Shown piece by piece: positions 44,302 to 52,314 of a stretch of 64,000 nt of DNA. How positions within the stretch are numbered: position 1 is the first letter of the stretch; every line of letters begins with the position of its first letter. The position numbers and the translations under genes are program-made. The DNA comes from Akkermansiaceae bacterium (GTDB lineage Bacteria; Verrucomicrobiota; Verrucomicrobiia; Verrucomicrobiales; Akkermansiaceae): assembly GCA_903878115.1 (NCBI GenBank), contig CAIRGO010000303.1, positions 20,664 through 84,663 on the forward strand. Direction: 5' to 3'. Under the pieces are notes generated by a model. The model saw nothing but the letters and a program-made list of their open reading frames with translations, had not been told where the DNA came from and did no database searches.

Positions 44302-44982
44302 ATGAAATTCATTTTAGCCATTCTTTCCTTACTCCCTCTCTCCGCGCAGTTGACTTTTGACTCGCTGAAAAAAGATGTTCACGCTTCAGCCGAGTCATCG
44401 ATTGTGCACTGTGATTTTCTGTTCGAAAATAAGACAGACAAGGATGCGGTGATCGATCATTACGAGACACATTGCCCGTGTTTGCGTGTCGAAATTAATC
44501 AAGGTGGGAAACTCAACTATGCTCCAGGCGAGAAAGGTGTTTTGCGTGCGATTTTTGATTTAGAAACATTTTCCGGGGAGGTGGACAAAAAGGTCACGAT
44601 CTGGATGAAAGGTGATCCCGCTGATGCTCCATCTGTGACGTTGATCGTCACGATGCACATTCCTGTGATCGTAAACTTGCAACCTAAAACACTAGAGTGG
44701 CAAGACGGCGAAGAGCTTGTCACCAAGTCTTTTAAAGTAACAATGAATTATGAAAAGCCTATTAGCATCACGAAAGTTTCGGTCAACAATGCTGCTTTTC
44801 AAACGAATCTTAAAACAATTGTCGAGGGCAAAGAATATGCCATCGAAGTAACGCCTCAGCGCAAGGATAAGGAAAAAGTCGGCATGGCGGCGGTTACCAT
44901 CGAGACGGATTGTCCCATTTCTAAACAGAAGCGCCAAATAGCATTTGCCATCGTGCGTCACGAGTTAACTCCAAAACCTTAG
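44302..44982 (+). CDS. DUF1573 secreted protein (copy 2)
   Basis: 226 residues from ATG at 44302; a TTG at 44287 would add five residues before the signal peptide (MKFILAILSLLPLSA). It aligns along its whole length with the gene before it: LTFDSLKKDVHASAESSIVHCDF, THCPCLRVEIN, FSGEVDKKVTIWMKGD, LEWQDGEELVTKSFKV. The cysteine pair is CPC instead of CSC. The two genes are a tandem duplication that has diverged well beyond recent copying. Confidence 0.88.
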   Translation: MKFILAILSLLPLSAQLTFDSLKKDVHASAESSIVHCDFLFENKTDKDAVIDHYETHCPCLRVEINQGGKLNYAPGEKGVLRAIFDLETFSGEVDKKVTIWMKGDPADAPSVTLIVTMHIPVIVNLQPKTLEWQDGEELVTKSFKVTMNYEKPISITKVSVNNAAFQTNLKTIVEGKEYAIEVTPQRKDKEKVGMAAVTIETDCPISKQKRQIAFAIVRHELTPKP

Positions 44983-44994
44983 TCGGCATTTTTT

Positions 44995-45453
44995 ATGCGC
45001 ACACTTTATCAAATGCTCGCCATCGCTGGGCTTGTCGCGCTGGCTGCTATTGCTACTTGGCAAATCAAAGGCCCACCTCTGCGTAAGGTTCCTTGTGATC
45101 CATCAAAATTGATTGATCATGAAGTATGTCTCGATACCGTCATGCAACAATGGCATGGCGATGTCGTTTGGGTTGATGCTCGGCGCCGCAGTGATTGGGA
45201 GAAGGATGGAGTTCCGGGATCGCTCTTTATCACCAATGCGAAAGAGGAAAACTTTGATGAATTGTTAGCGCAATCCGTCGAAAAATTAGCAGTCGGAAAA
45301 AAAGTGATCGTTTACTGCACGGATATCGGTTGCGGTACCAGTCTGGAAGTGGCAAAACGTATTCGTGATTTTCAACTAGTGCCTGAGGTCAAAGCCCTAC
45401 ATGGAGGGTGGAAAGCTCTTGATCAGGCGGGGTTGACGAAAAAATCGAAGTGA
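44995..45453 (+). CDS. Membrane-anchored rhodanese-like protein
   Basis: 152 residues. An N-terminal helix (about 5-24) anchors it, and the rest is a single rhodanese domain: VVWVDARRRSDWEKDGVPGS, then VIVYCTDIGCGTSLEVAKRI with the candidate active-site Cys (YCTDIGCG), and ALHGGWKALDQAG. Rhodaneses transfer sulfane sulfur or act in redox; exposure to the periplasm would fit the cysteine-bearing DUF1573 neighbours. It starts 12 bp after DUF1573 copy 2 and ends the operon. Confidence 0.85.
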   Translation: MRTLYQMLAIAGLVALAAIATWQIKGPPLRKVPCDPSKLIDHEVCLDTVMQQWHGDVVWVDARRRSDWEKDGVPGSLFITNAKEENFDELLAQSVEKLAVGKKVIVYCTDIGCGTSLEVAKRIRDFQLVPEVKALHGGWKALDQAGLTKKSK

Positions 45454-45462
45454 TGTGAACAC

Positions 45463-45492
45463 AAAAAAGCCCCGCCTTTTCCAAGGCAGGGC
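45463..45492 (-). terminator. Rho-independent terminator for the minus-strand membrane protein gene
   Basis: gccccgcctt (45469-45478) pairs with aaggcagggc (45483-45492) with one mismatch and a 4-base loop. Read on the minus strand the stem is followed by six T (plus 45463-45468), 20 bases after the stop at 45513. On the plus strand no T-tract follows, so it is assigned to the minus strand, although it also lies just beyond the rhodanese stop. Confidence 0.8.
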
Positions 45493-45512
45493 GAAATTTG
45501 AATTGCGATAAA

Positions 45513-45839
45513 TTATTCCGTAGGAGTCATGTCTAAAGAAGGCATCTCGATGGTCGTTGGTTGCATTTCCATCGCTTTCTTCGCCATTGCAGCAGTAAAG
45601 ATCACACTACCGATGATGGTGGCAATAATGGCCGCTGTCCATTGCAACATGGTCTTTTTCAAGCCTAATTTGGTGGCGTTCATCCAGCCCCAAATGAATG
45701 CCCAAAGACTGCAAAAAATGCCAATGATTCCTTGCACTGGTGATTGCTCGGTCTTGAACATTTTGATGAGTATGATAATCCAGAAAACAAGTGATGCGAT
45801 TGCTCCTACTCCGTATAGAATTCCTCCGATGGCTAACAT
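45513..45839 (-). CDS. Small multi-pass membrane protein
   Basis: 108 residues with three hydrophobic helices: about 4-24, 37-55 and 67-86. The GGILYGVGAIASLVFWIIILIKMF start and the GIIGIFCSLWAFIWGW segment recall small TM2/DUF-type membrane proteins, but I do not recognise a family. The Met/Pro/Thr-rich tail is outside the membrane. A strong terminator follows, so it is the end of its transcription unit. Confidence 0.65.
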   Translation of the reverse strand: MLAIGGILYGVGAIASLVFWIIILIKMFKTEQSPVQGIIGIFCSLWAFIWGWMNATKLGLKKTMLQWTAAIIATIIGSVIFTAAMAKKAMEMQPTTIEMPSLDMTPTE

Positions 45840-45910
45840 AATAGTATTTTTTAGTGTATTTTTAGTGATTTCGTCATTTGCGTCCTCGTTGATTCAATGA
45901 CGGGGATACA

Positions 45911-46345
45911 CTAGCAGAATCCCACCCACCTCGTCAAGGTGTAAATTATCACTATTATACCAAACCATAGTGGCCAGCGGGTAGCTTGTTCCCATTTTCC
46001 TAATGAATGCACCTTTTTATCCCGGTGAATTTTGGGAATGGTCACTCCTATGGCCACTATGAGCCAAAAAACTAATAAGACTCCTGTGAAAGCGTTGTAT
46101 TTTAACGATTGAGCGAAGTTTCCGTGCATCAATGCCAGTGCACTGCGAGTCATGCCACAGCCAGGGCAGGGGAGGCCTGTCACGGCTTTAAATGGGCAAC
46201 GCATCAATGGAATGCCGAAGTAGGAAAAAATTCCATAAAGTATACCGCCAACCAGCATTCCTCGCCCCAAGCGCACATCGCGAATAAACGCTGTCATGAA
46301 ATGCCAGCATATTGGCTTTTTTTGCTCTTTGATTTCGGTGGACAC
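45911..46345 (-). CDS. DUF2752 membrane protein
   Basis: 144 residues. The family signature is complete: CPFKAVTGLPCPGCGMTRSALALMHGNFAQSLKYN, with three helices around it (GMLVGGILYGIFSYFG, FTGVLLVFWLIVAIGV, PLWFGIIVIIYTLT). Function of DUF2752 is unknown. The start is GTG at 46345; no in-frame ATG lies upstream before an unlikely sequence, and a Met at MTAFIRD is an alternative. Located between pyrG and the small membrane protein. Confidence 0.85.
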   Translation of the reverse strand: MSTEIKEQKKPICWHFMTAFIRDVRLGRGMLVGGILYGIFSYFGIPLMRCPFKAVTGLPCPGCGMTRSALALMHGNFAQSLKYNAFTGVLLVFWLIVAIGVTIPKIHRDKKVHSLGKWEQATRWPLWFGIIVIIYTLTRWVGFC

Positions 46346-46413
46346 TTCAGTCGTGATGATGATGATTTCACTTATGATGTCCGCTTGTGGGTCATCTGCT
46401 CAGGTGGTCCACC

Positions 46414-48036
46414 TCACAATTCCTCGCTCATGTGTTTTTCTAATGCGGCGTTGATAAAACCGGAAAAAAGTGGGTGTGGATGGTTTGGTTTTGATTGGAA
46501 TTCTGGATGGAATTGGCAGGCGATGTGGAAGTTGTTTGATGGCAATTCGATAATTTCAACCAGCCCTTCCTTAGCGCTGACCGAACTAACAACGAGCCCT
46601 TTTTCTTGGAGTAGGTCCTGATAATCTGAATTAAACTCGTAGCGATGGCGGTGCCGTTCTGAGATTCGATCAGCGTTGTTGTATAGTTGTGCGGTTTGTG
46701 TGCCGGCGAAGAGAATGGATTCACAAGCGCCGAGACGCATGTTATTACCCATCGTTTCGAGTTTTTTCTGTTCTTCTTGTAAGCTCACTACCGGATAAGG
46801 TGTTTGCTCATCAAACTCTGTTGAGTTAGCTCCTGCCAAGCCGCAGACATTGCGCGCAAATTCGATGGTGGCGATTTGCATGCCTAGGCAAATTCCAAAA
46901 TATGGGATGTTATTTTCGCGCGCATATTTGCACGCCATGATTTTGCCCTCGATGCCGCGATCACCGAATCCACCTGGAACAAGTATTCCATCTACGTGGC
47001 CGATGATGTCCTTGGCATTCGAATCCTCAATGTGTTCTACATCGATGCGTGAGATATTAATTTTCGTATTGTGATGAGCGCCTGCGTGTATGAGTGATTC
47101 GTAAATTGATTTGTAGGCATCTTGCAGTTCGATGTATTTTCCTGCCACAGCGATGGTGACGTTGTGGGCGGGGTGGATGACCCGCTGCACAAATTTTTCC
47201 CACTCTTCTAATGCGGGTGGTGGTGTGTGACCAAGGCCAATTTTATCGACGACCAAGCGATCAATTTTATCGCGTCGGAGATCGAGCGGACATTCATAGA
47301 TGCTATGATCGCAATCGCGAAAAGCGACGACATTTTTCTTCTCGACGTTGCAGAACATAGCAATTTTCTTGCGATTATCTTCGTCGAGGTCGGCTTCGGT
47401 GCGGCAGATGATGATGTCTGGTTGGATACCGATTTCACGCAGTTTCGCTACCGATTGCTGAGTGGGTTTGGTTTTTACTTCTCCTGCGGCTTTGAGGTAG
47501 GGAAGAAGTGTGACGTGAATGAAACAGACATTATCTTTGCCTACTTCTAACGCAAATTGCCTTAATGCTTCGAGAAAAAGTAGTCCTTCCATATCGCCCA
47601 CTGTGCCACCGATTTCCGTAATAAGCACATCGACATCTGGGTTGTTGTTGGTGACGTCGTAAATGCGCGATTTAATTTCATCGGTAACATGCGGAATAAA
47701 CTGTACAGTTTTACCGAGATAGTCTCCACGACGTTCTTTTTTGATGACAGAGTCGAAAACTTGACCGGAAGTTAGATTGTTCATGCGTGAGAGGACGCCA
47801 GAGGTAAAGCGCTCGTAGTGACCGAGATCAAGGTCGGTTTCAGCTCCGTCATCGAGCACATAGACTTCGCCGTGTTGATACGGCGACATGGTGCCGGGAT
47901 CGACGTTGAGATAGGGGTCGAACTTTTGCATCAATACTTTCAGCCCGCGTTGTTCTAGTAACGTGCCGATGGATGCTGCTGCTAGTCCTTTTCCGAGTGA
48001 GGAAACGACGCCGCCAGTGACGAAAATGTATTTCAT
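46414..48036 (-). CDS. pyrG: CTP synthase
   Basis: Makes CTP from UTP using glutamine or ammonia. It is 540 residues. The N-terminal synthetase opens [20 protein letters not shown] with the ATP loop; the C-terminal glutaminase has GGFGDRG, the nucleophile Cys in FGICLGMQ and the catalytic HPEFQS. It lies 13 bp behind kdsB on the same strand. A 13-bp palindrome aggtgg-t-ccacct (46402-46414) touches its stop codon but has no T-tract. Confidence 0.98.
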   Translation of the reverse strand: MKYIFVTGGVVSSLGKGLAAASIGTLLEQRGLKVLMQKFDPYLNVDPGTMSPYQHGEVYVLDDGAETDLDLGHYERFTSGVLSRMNNLTSGQVFDSVIKKERRGDYLGKTVQFIPHVTDEIKSRIYDVTNNNPDVDVLITEIGGTVGDMEGLLFLEALRQFALEVGKDNVCFIHVTLLPYLKAAGEVKTKPTQQSVAKLREIGIQPDIIICRTEADLDEDNRKKIAMFCNVEKKNVVAFRDCDHSIYECPLDLRRDKIDRLVVDKIGLGHTPPPALEEWEKFVQRVIHPAHNVTIAVAGKYIELQDAYKSIYESLIHAGAHHNTKINISRIDVEHIEDSNAKDIIGHVDGILVPGGFGDRGIEGKIMACKYARENNIPYFGICLGMQIATIEFARNVCGLAGANSTEFDEQTPYPVVSLQEEQKKLETMGNNMRLGACESILFAGTQTAQLYNNADRISERHRHRYEFNSDYQDLLQEKGLVVSSVSAKEGLVEIIELPSNNFHIACQFHPEFQSKPNHPHPLFSGFINAALEKHMSEEL

Positions 48037-48049
48037 AGTGTTGTTAGGA

Positions 48050-48817
48050 TCAATGTTGTGTGTTGTGTGTGGGAAATTTTTGCAAAAGAGCTTCGATGAT
48101 AGCGGCTTGTTCAGGAGTATCTAGACCGATGGAATCATCTTCGGTGATGATGACCTGAATGCGGGCACCATTTTCTAATGCTCGCAGTTGTTCTAATGAT
48201 TCTGCTTGCTCTAAAAGAGAGGGCGGCCAAGTGATGAATGTTTCAAGAAAGTCGCGACGATAACCATAAATTCCTTTGTGGCGATAGAGTACTAGACCTG
48301 CTGGTCGATTGCGAAGATAGGGCAGGGGAGATCGGGAAAAATAGAGTGCGTTTCCTTGTCGATCGAGCACTACTTTTACCACATTCACATCGTGCTGAGT
48401 CGCTTCGTCGGTGAAGGGATTAGCGGCTGTGACCATTGGCAGTGAAGAGTCATGCGCAAGAGTATTGGCTAGCTCATCGATCAACGCTGGATCGATCAAC
48501 GGCTCATCTCCTTGAATGTTGATGATGTGAGTCGCTTCAGGAATGGTCTTGATTGCTTCCGCGATGCGGTCAGTACCGGTAGGATGATCCGAGCGGGTCA
48601 TGACAACCTGCGCGCCAAATCTCTGAGCCGCCTCGCGAATGCGATCATCGTCGGTCGCGATGTATAATGAATCTAGCGTTGTGCATTCTTTGCAGCGTTC
48701 CCATACATGCTGGATGAGCGGTTTACCCGCAAGAAGGTGAAGCGGCTTCCCAGGGAAACGGGTAGAGCCCCATCGCGCAGGAAGGATGCCAGTGATATGA
48801 GTGGGTAGAGAAAGCAC
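48050..48817 (-). CDS. kdsB: 3-deoxy-manno-octulosonate cytidylyltransferase
   Basis: Activates KDO with CTP for lipopolysaccharide inner core. About 255 residues. [17 protein letters not shown] near 10-26 is the CTP-binding start, [24 protein letters not shown] and [11 protein letters not shown] follow, with [10 protein letters not shown] later. KDO synthesis means a Gram-negative outer membrane with LPS. The start is uncertain: GTG at 48817 gives a typical length; TTG at 48847 would add ten residues. It precedes pyrG by 13 bp, supplying CTP and its use in one unit. Confidence 0.94.
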   Translation of the reverse strand: MLSLPTHITGILPARWGSTRFPGKPLHLLAGKPLIQHVWERCKECTTLDSLYIATDDDRIREAAQRFGAQVVMTRSDHPTGTDRIAEAIKTIPEATHIINIQGDEPLIDPALIDELANTLAHDSSLPMVTAANPFTDEATQHDVNVVKVVLDRQGNALYFSRSPLPYLRNRPAGLVLYRHKGIYGYRRDFLETFITWPPSLLEQAESLEQLRALENGARIQVIITEDDSIGLDTPEQAAIIEALLQKFPTHNTQH

Positions 48818-48876
48818 GGTTACGGACGATATGGTTAACGGATACAAAAATAGATTACAAGCCCAACGATGTCATT

Positions 48877-50490
48877 TTAAGCAGATTTGTTGGATCGGAA
48901 ACAAATGGCAATCAATGCAGTGACGATCGTGCCAAACATAATGCGCCAAGGGAATTCAATGATGGGAAACCAATGCGCATTTTCATAGAGGTTTCTCCCA
49001 GCGATCATGTGAAACAATTCATTTGGTAGATTGCTAAGCAAAGCCACTGCGATGAATCCAGCGATCATGGCGATAATGTTGCCCTGGTCATTGCCTCGAT
49101 TTTTCGTAAATAAAGCGACCATGAAGATACCGAGCAGTGAGCCATAGGTATAACCGAAACTCCCTAATATGATGCCAATAATGCTCAGTGAAGGATTGAG
49201 TGCTTTTACCAATGCTGTCAGTAGCCCGATGGTAATCAACACTAAGGTGAAAGCAAATGTGCTGCGTTTGATGATGCGCACGCGTTTTTGATCATCATCC
49301 GGGGTATTGAACCAACGAAAATGAAAGTCACGCGAGTAGCTAGTGGCCAGCGAATTTAAAGCGGTTCCTAATGAGCCCATGGTGGTTGCCAGTACTCCTG
49401 CAATCACCAAGCCCCGCAATCCTGCGGGCATCATCGTAACCACAAAGTGTGGGAAAATGCGCGCGCTATCTGGGTTGCCATTTGCCATCGGCAGATGCGG
49501 ATCAATGTGAAAATACGTATAAAATACATAGAGCAAAATGCCGATCGATAGCACAGCGAAGGTCACCGGAATATCGGCTACACCAGAAAGAATTGTTGCC
49601 ACCGCACTTTGATTTTTATTTTTCGCGGTCAACATGCGCTGCACCATGTCTTGATCCGTTCCATGAGTGGCCATGGTGACAAATAGTGATCCGAGAAATG
49701 CCGACCACACGGTGAACTCAGAGCCGAGAATGCTTTTGATTTCACCCCAAGTGGTATCTGCTGGTTTGTCGCCTTTCCACTGCCACAGTGATAAATCTTT
49801 TGGTCCGTTCAGTTTTGCTTTCACCCCATCCCAACCTCCTGGGATATGACCTAACAGAAAATATACCGAGAATCCTAATGCGGCAAATAATACCACGATT
49901 TGAATCACATCCGTCCAAATGACCGCCTTAATGCCGCCCACCGCCGTATAGGCTGCGGTGAGTAAACTGATCAACACCAAGCCGACACCAGTGATCCAGA
50001 ATTGCTGCCATGGCGTCATCACCAATTCAGGATTCAAATGATTCCAAATCACCACCAATAATAAAGTAGGAACCCACAATCGCGTGCCACTAGCTAGCGA
50101 ACGAGTGAACAAGAATACCATGCTAGCAAATCGCCGTGTGCGAGGTCCGAATCTTGTTTCTAAAAATTCATAAATACTCACCACATTATTTTTGTAATAA
50201 GCGGGAATAAATACCGAGCTTACCACCAAGCGGGCTAACAAATAGCCCACCATCAACTGTGCGTATGTATAGTTGTGATTTTTAAATCCTTCCCCTGGAG
50301 TGCCAAAAAATGTGCCCGCACTGATCTCCGATGCGAGGATCGATGCGAGCACGGCCCACCATGGAATCGAACGTCCACCCAAGGAGAATTCAGACACATT
50401 TCCACTCTTTCTGCTGAAGTGAATTCCTATGCCGATGATGGCAGCAAAATAAATACCAATGATGATCAGGTCTAATGCATATGCTTGCAT
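48877..50490 (-). CDS. Sodium:solute symporter family protein
   Basis: 537 residues and about 13 transmembrane helices. SSS-family features: FSLGGRSIPWWAVLASILAS near 35-54, EISAGTFFGTPGEGF, a sodium-site helix region (AVIWTDVIQIVVLFAAL), and THGTDQDMVQRMLTAKN. Substrates of this subgroup range over sugars, amino acids and organic acids; none can be assigned. It precedes kdsB by 59 bp on the same strand and is divergent from dnaA. Confidence 0.9.
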   Translation of the reverse strand: MQAYALDLIIIGIYFAAIIGIGIHFSRKSGNVSEFSLGGRSIPWWAVLASILASEISAGTFFGTPGEGFKNHNYTYAQLMVGYLLARLVVSSVFIPAYYKNNVVSIYEFLETRFGPRTRRFASMVFLFTRSLASGTRLWVPTLLLVVIWNHLNPELVMTPWQQFWITGVGLVLISLLTAAYTAVGGIKAVIWTDVIQIVVLFAALGFSVYFLLGHIPGGWDGVKAKLNGPKDLSLWQWKGDKPADTTWGEIKSILGSEFTVWSAFLGSLFVTMATHGTDQDMVQRMLTAKNKNQSAVATILSGVADIPVTFAVLSIGILLYVFYTYFHIDPHLPMANGNPDSARIFPHFVVTMMPAGLRGLVIAGVLATTMGSLGTALNSLATSYSRDFHFRWFNTPDDDQKRVRIIKRSTFAFTLVLITIGLLTALVKALNPSLSIIGIILGSFGYTYGSLLGIFMVALFTKNRGNDQGNIIAMIAGFIAVALLSNLPNELFHMIAGRNLYENAHWFPIIEFPWRIMFGTIVTALIAICFRSNKSA

Positions 50491-50819
50491 AGGCCTGATA
50501 CTCTACAAAACATTCGCAACACTCAAGACAAAGCAGCGGAGAATCAAAAAAACTATATTTTATATGCATCACAGCGGTTTTGTTAGAAAATCACTGGGTA
50601 AAATTTTAAGGGTTCTTAATCATAATGTTGTAAAAGTTATAAAAAAAAATAGCCGTGGAACGTCCGTGGTATGAGGGATTATCAGATACTTTAAAAAACA
50701 ATAAAACTTTTTGATTTGCGTGCCCGTTTTTTTCCCTACGCTGCCCCCGCCTCACGAGAGAAAACTGTTCATCTTTTCTCTCGGGGACGGCAAAAAATCG
50801 TTAGAGAAAATTATAGCTT
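50491..50819. other. Gene-free 329-bp divergent region between the symporter and dnaA
   Basis: AT-rich, with a long A run near 50641-50649. ccgtgg is repeated at 50653-50658 and 50664-50669 with an 11-base period. A 10-bp hairpin lies at 50755-50783. I looked for DnaA boxes (TTATCCACA or close variants) on both strands and saw none, so there is no sign here that this is the replication origin. It presumably holds the promoters of both flanking genes; no consensus pair stands out. Confidence 0.6.
50755..50783 (+). promoter_or_regulatory. Perfect 10-bp hairpin in the dnaA leader
   Basis: cgagagaaaa (50755-50764) and ttttctctcg (50774-50783) form a perfect stem with a 9-base loop, 36 bases before the dnaA ATG. 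No U-tract follows, so it is not an ordinary terminator. It may be a 5'-UTR structure or a protein-binding palindrome controlling dnaA. Confidence 0.6.
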
Positions 50820-52229
50820 ATGAACTCGAGGGAGTTTAATCATTCACAACCAGATATCGACACAAATTCAACTCATCATTGGAAATCAGTTCAACAACAG
50901 TTGCAAAAATTAGTTAGTCCGGATGCCTATCAACGGTGGTTCCGCATGAGCCGATTGATTCATCTGGATGACCAACGAGCCACAGTGGGTGTGCCTAACG
51001 AAATTCATCTCGTCTGGATCGAGACGAATTATTTGTTAGAGCTGCACGAAGCATGTTCATCGGCCTTAGGTACGATCGAGGTCAAGCTAACTGTTTGCGA
51101 GGAAGAAGTATTGCCGCAACCTGCAAAAGTAGTTGCCGAATTGAAGCTCGACGATGATGAGGAAAGATTCATCGATGCGGAAGATCCGTTAGAGAAACGT
51201 TTGAAGTTAGCGGGTCTTAATCCACAATTTAATTTTAGCCGATTTGTCGTTGGTAGCAATAGTCAGTTTGCCCACGCGGCATGTCATGCGGTGGCGAAGC
51301 ATAAAGCAGTTGGTTACAATCCACTATTCATTCACGGCAGTCCTGGGCTTGGCAAAACTCACCTGATGCAAGCAATCGGTCAAGAGTGGTTAAAAAATCG
51401 TCCCAATGCTCGTGTGGTTTATTTGACCTGTGAAAAATTCACAAACGAATTTATCGATGCCGTGCGCAAAGGCGACCTAGAGAAATTTCGCAAACGTTAC
51501 CGTACCGCAGAACTGATGTTGATCGATGATGTGCAATTCATTGCTGGCAAGGAACGCACACAGGAGGAATTTTTCCATACGTTTAATACTCTGCTCGATG
51601 GACAGCGCCAAGTAGTGCTCACCTGCGATCGTCCTGCGTGTGAGTTGAAGAGCTTGGAGCCACGTTTGATTTCTCGTTTTGAATGCGGGCTCACAGTGGA
51701 ACTTCAAATCCCTCTTGTGGAAACGCGCACTGCTATTCTGCAACGCAAAATGCAGGAGTGGAAAGTGAAACTCGATGACTCGATCATTCATTATCTCGCC
51801 GAGCATATCCGCAGCAATGTGCGACGTTTGGAAGGTGCTCTGATGCGTGTTGCAACCTACGCCTCTCTCGCCGGAGAAAGCATTCCGCTAGAAAAAGTCG
51901 AGTATCTATTGCGCGATATTTTGCGCGAAGAAGCGAGTAAGCAAGTCACGATCGACGCCATTCAAAAAGCCGTTGCAGATCATTTCGATTTGCGCTTGGC
52001 TGACATGACCAGTCGTCGTCGCCCAGCCAGTGTTGCTTATCCAAGACAAGTGGCCATGTATCTCAGTCGTCAGTTCACCAAAACATCATTGATGGATATT
52101 GGAGAGGCCTTCGGTGGTCGTGATCACGGCACGGTCATTCACGCATGCAAAAAGCTTGTCGAGCAGATGAAAACTGATCATTCAGTAAAAGAACTGGTCA
52201 ATATGTTTGAGGCAAAACTACGTCGTTAA
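50820..52229 (+). CDS. dnaA: Chromosomal replication initiator protein
   Basis: The AAA+ initiator of chromosome replication. It is 469 residues. Domain I (HWKSVQQQLQKLVSPDAYQRWF) is at 20-41; domain II is short and acidic (DDDEERFIDAED); Walker A GSPGLGKT is at 173-180, Walker B LMLIDDVQF near 232-240, and sensor segments follow. Domain IV ends with RRRPASVAYPRQVAMYLSR and the DnaA signature GGRDHGTVIHACKK. dnaN, recF and gyrB, the usual neighbours, are absent; a prepilin-like giant gene follows. The ATG has no Shine-Dalgarno sequence. Confidence 0.97.
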   Translation: MNSREFNHSQPDIDTNSTHHWKSVQQQLQKLVSPDAYQRWFRMSRLIHLDDQRATVGVPNEIHLVWIETNYLLELHEACSSALGTIEVKLTVCEEEVLPQPAKVVAELKLDDDEERFIDAEDPLEKRLKLAGLNPQFNFSRFVVGSNSQFAHAACHAVAKHKAVGYNPLFIHGSPGLGKTHLMQAIGQEWLKNRPNARVVYLTCEKFTNEFIDAVRKGDLEKFRKRYRTAELMLIDDVQFIAGKERTQEEFFHTFNTLLDGQRQVVLTCDRPACELKSLEPRLISRFECGLTVELQIPLVETRTAILQRKMQEWKVKLDDSIIHYLAEHIRSNVRRLEGALMRVATYASLAGESIPLEKVEYLLRDILREEASKQVTIDAIQKAVADHFDLRLADMTSRRRPASVAYPRQVAMYLSRQFTKTSLMDIGEAFGGRDHGTVIHACKKLVEQMKTDHSVKELVNMFEAKLRR

Positions 52230-52314
52230 GACGGGGTTTTGTCCGCTATTGGTCTGTTTTTTATTTTTTGGCTTGAGCCTCAGTAGAATACAGTGTATTT
52301 ACTGCCAACCCACT

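Noticed and set aside
45454..45512. Hairpin as terminator of the rhodanese operon
   Set aside because: The T-tract follows only on the minus strand, so it was assigned to the opposing gene; a bidirectional role cannot be excluded.
46402..46414. Palindrome at the pyrG stop as a terminator
   Set aside because: Six-base arms with no T-tract on the minus strand.
50491..50819. Replication origin upstream of dnaA
   Set aside because: No DnaA box could be read on either strand, and there is no second origin-type gene such as dnaN.
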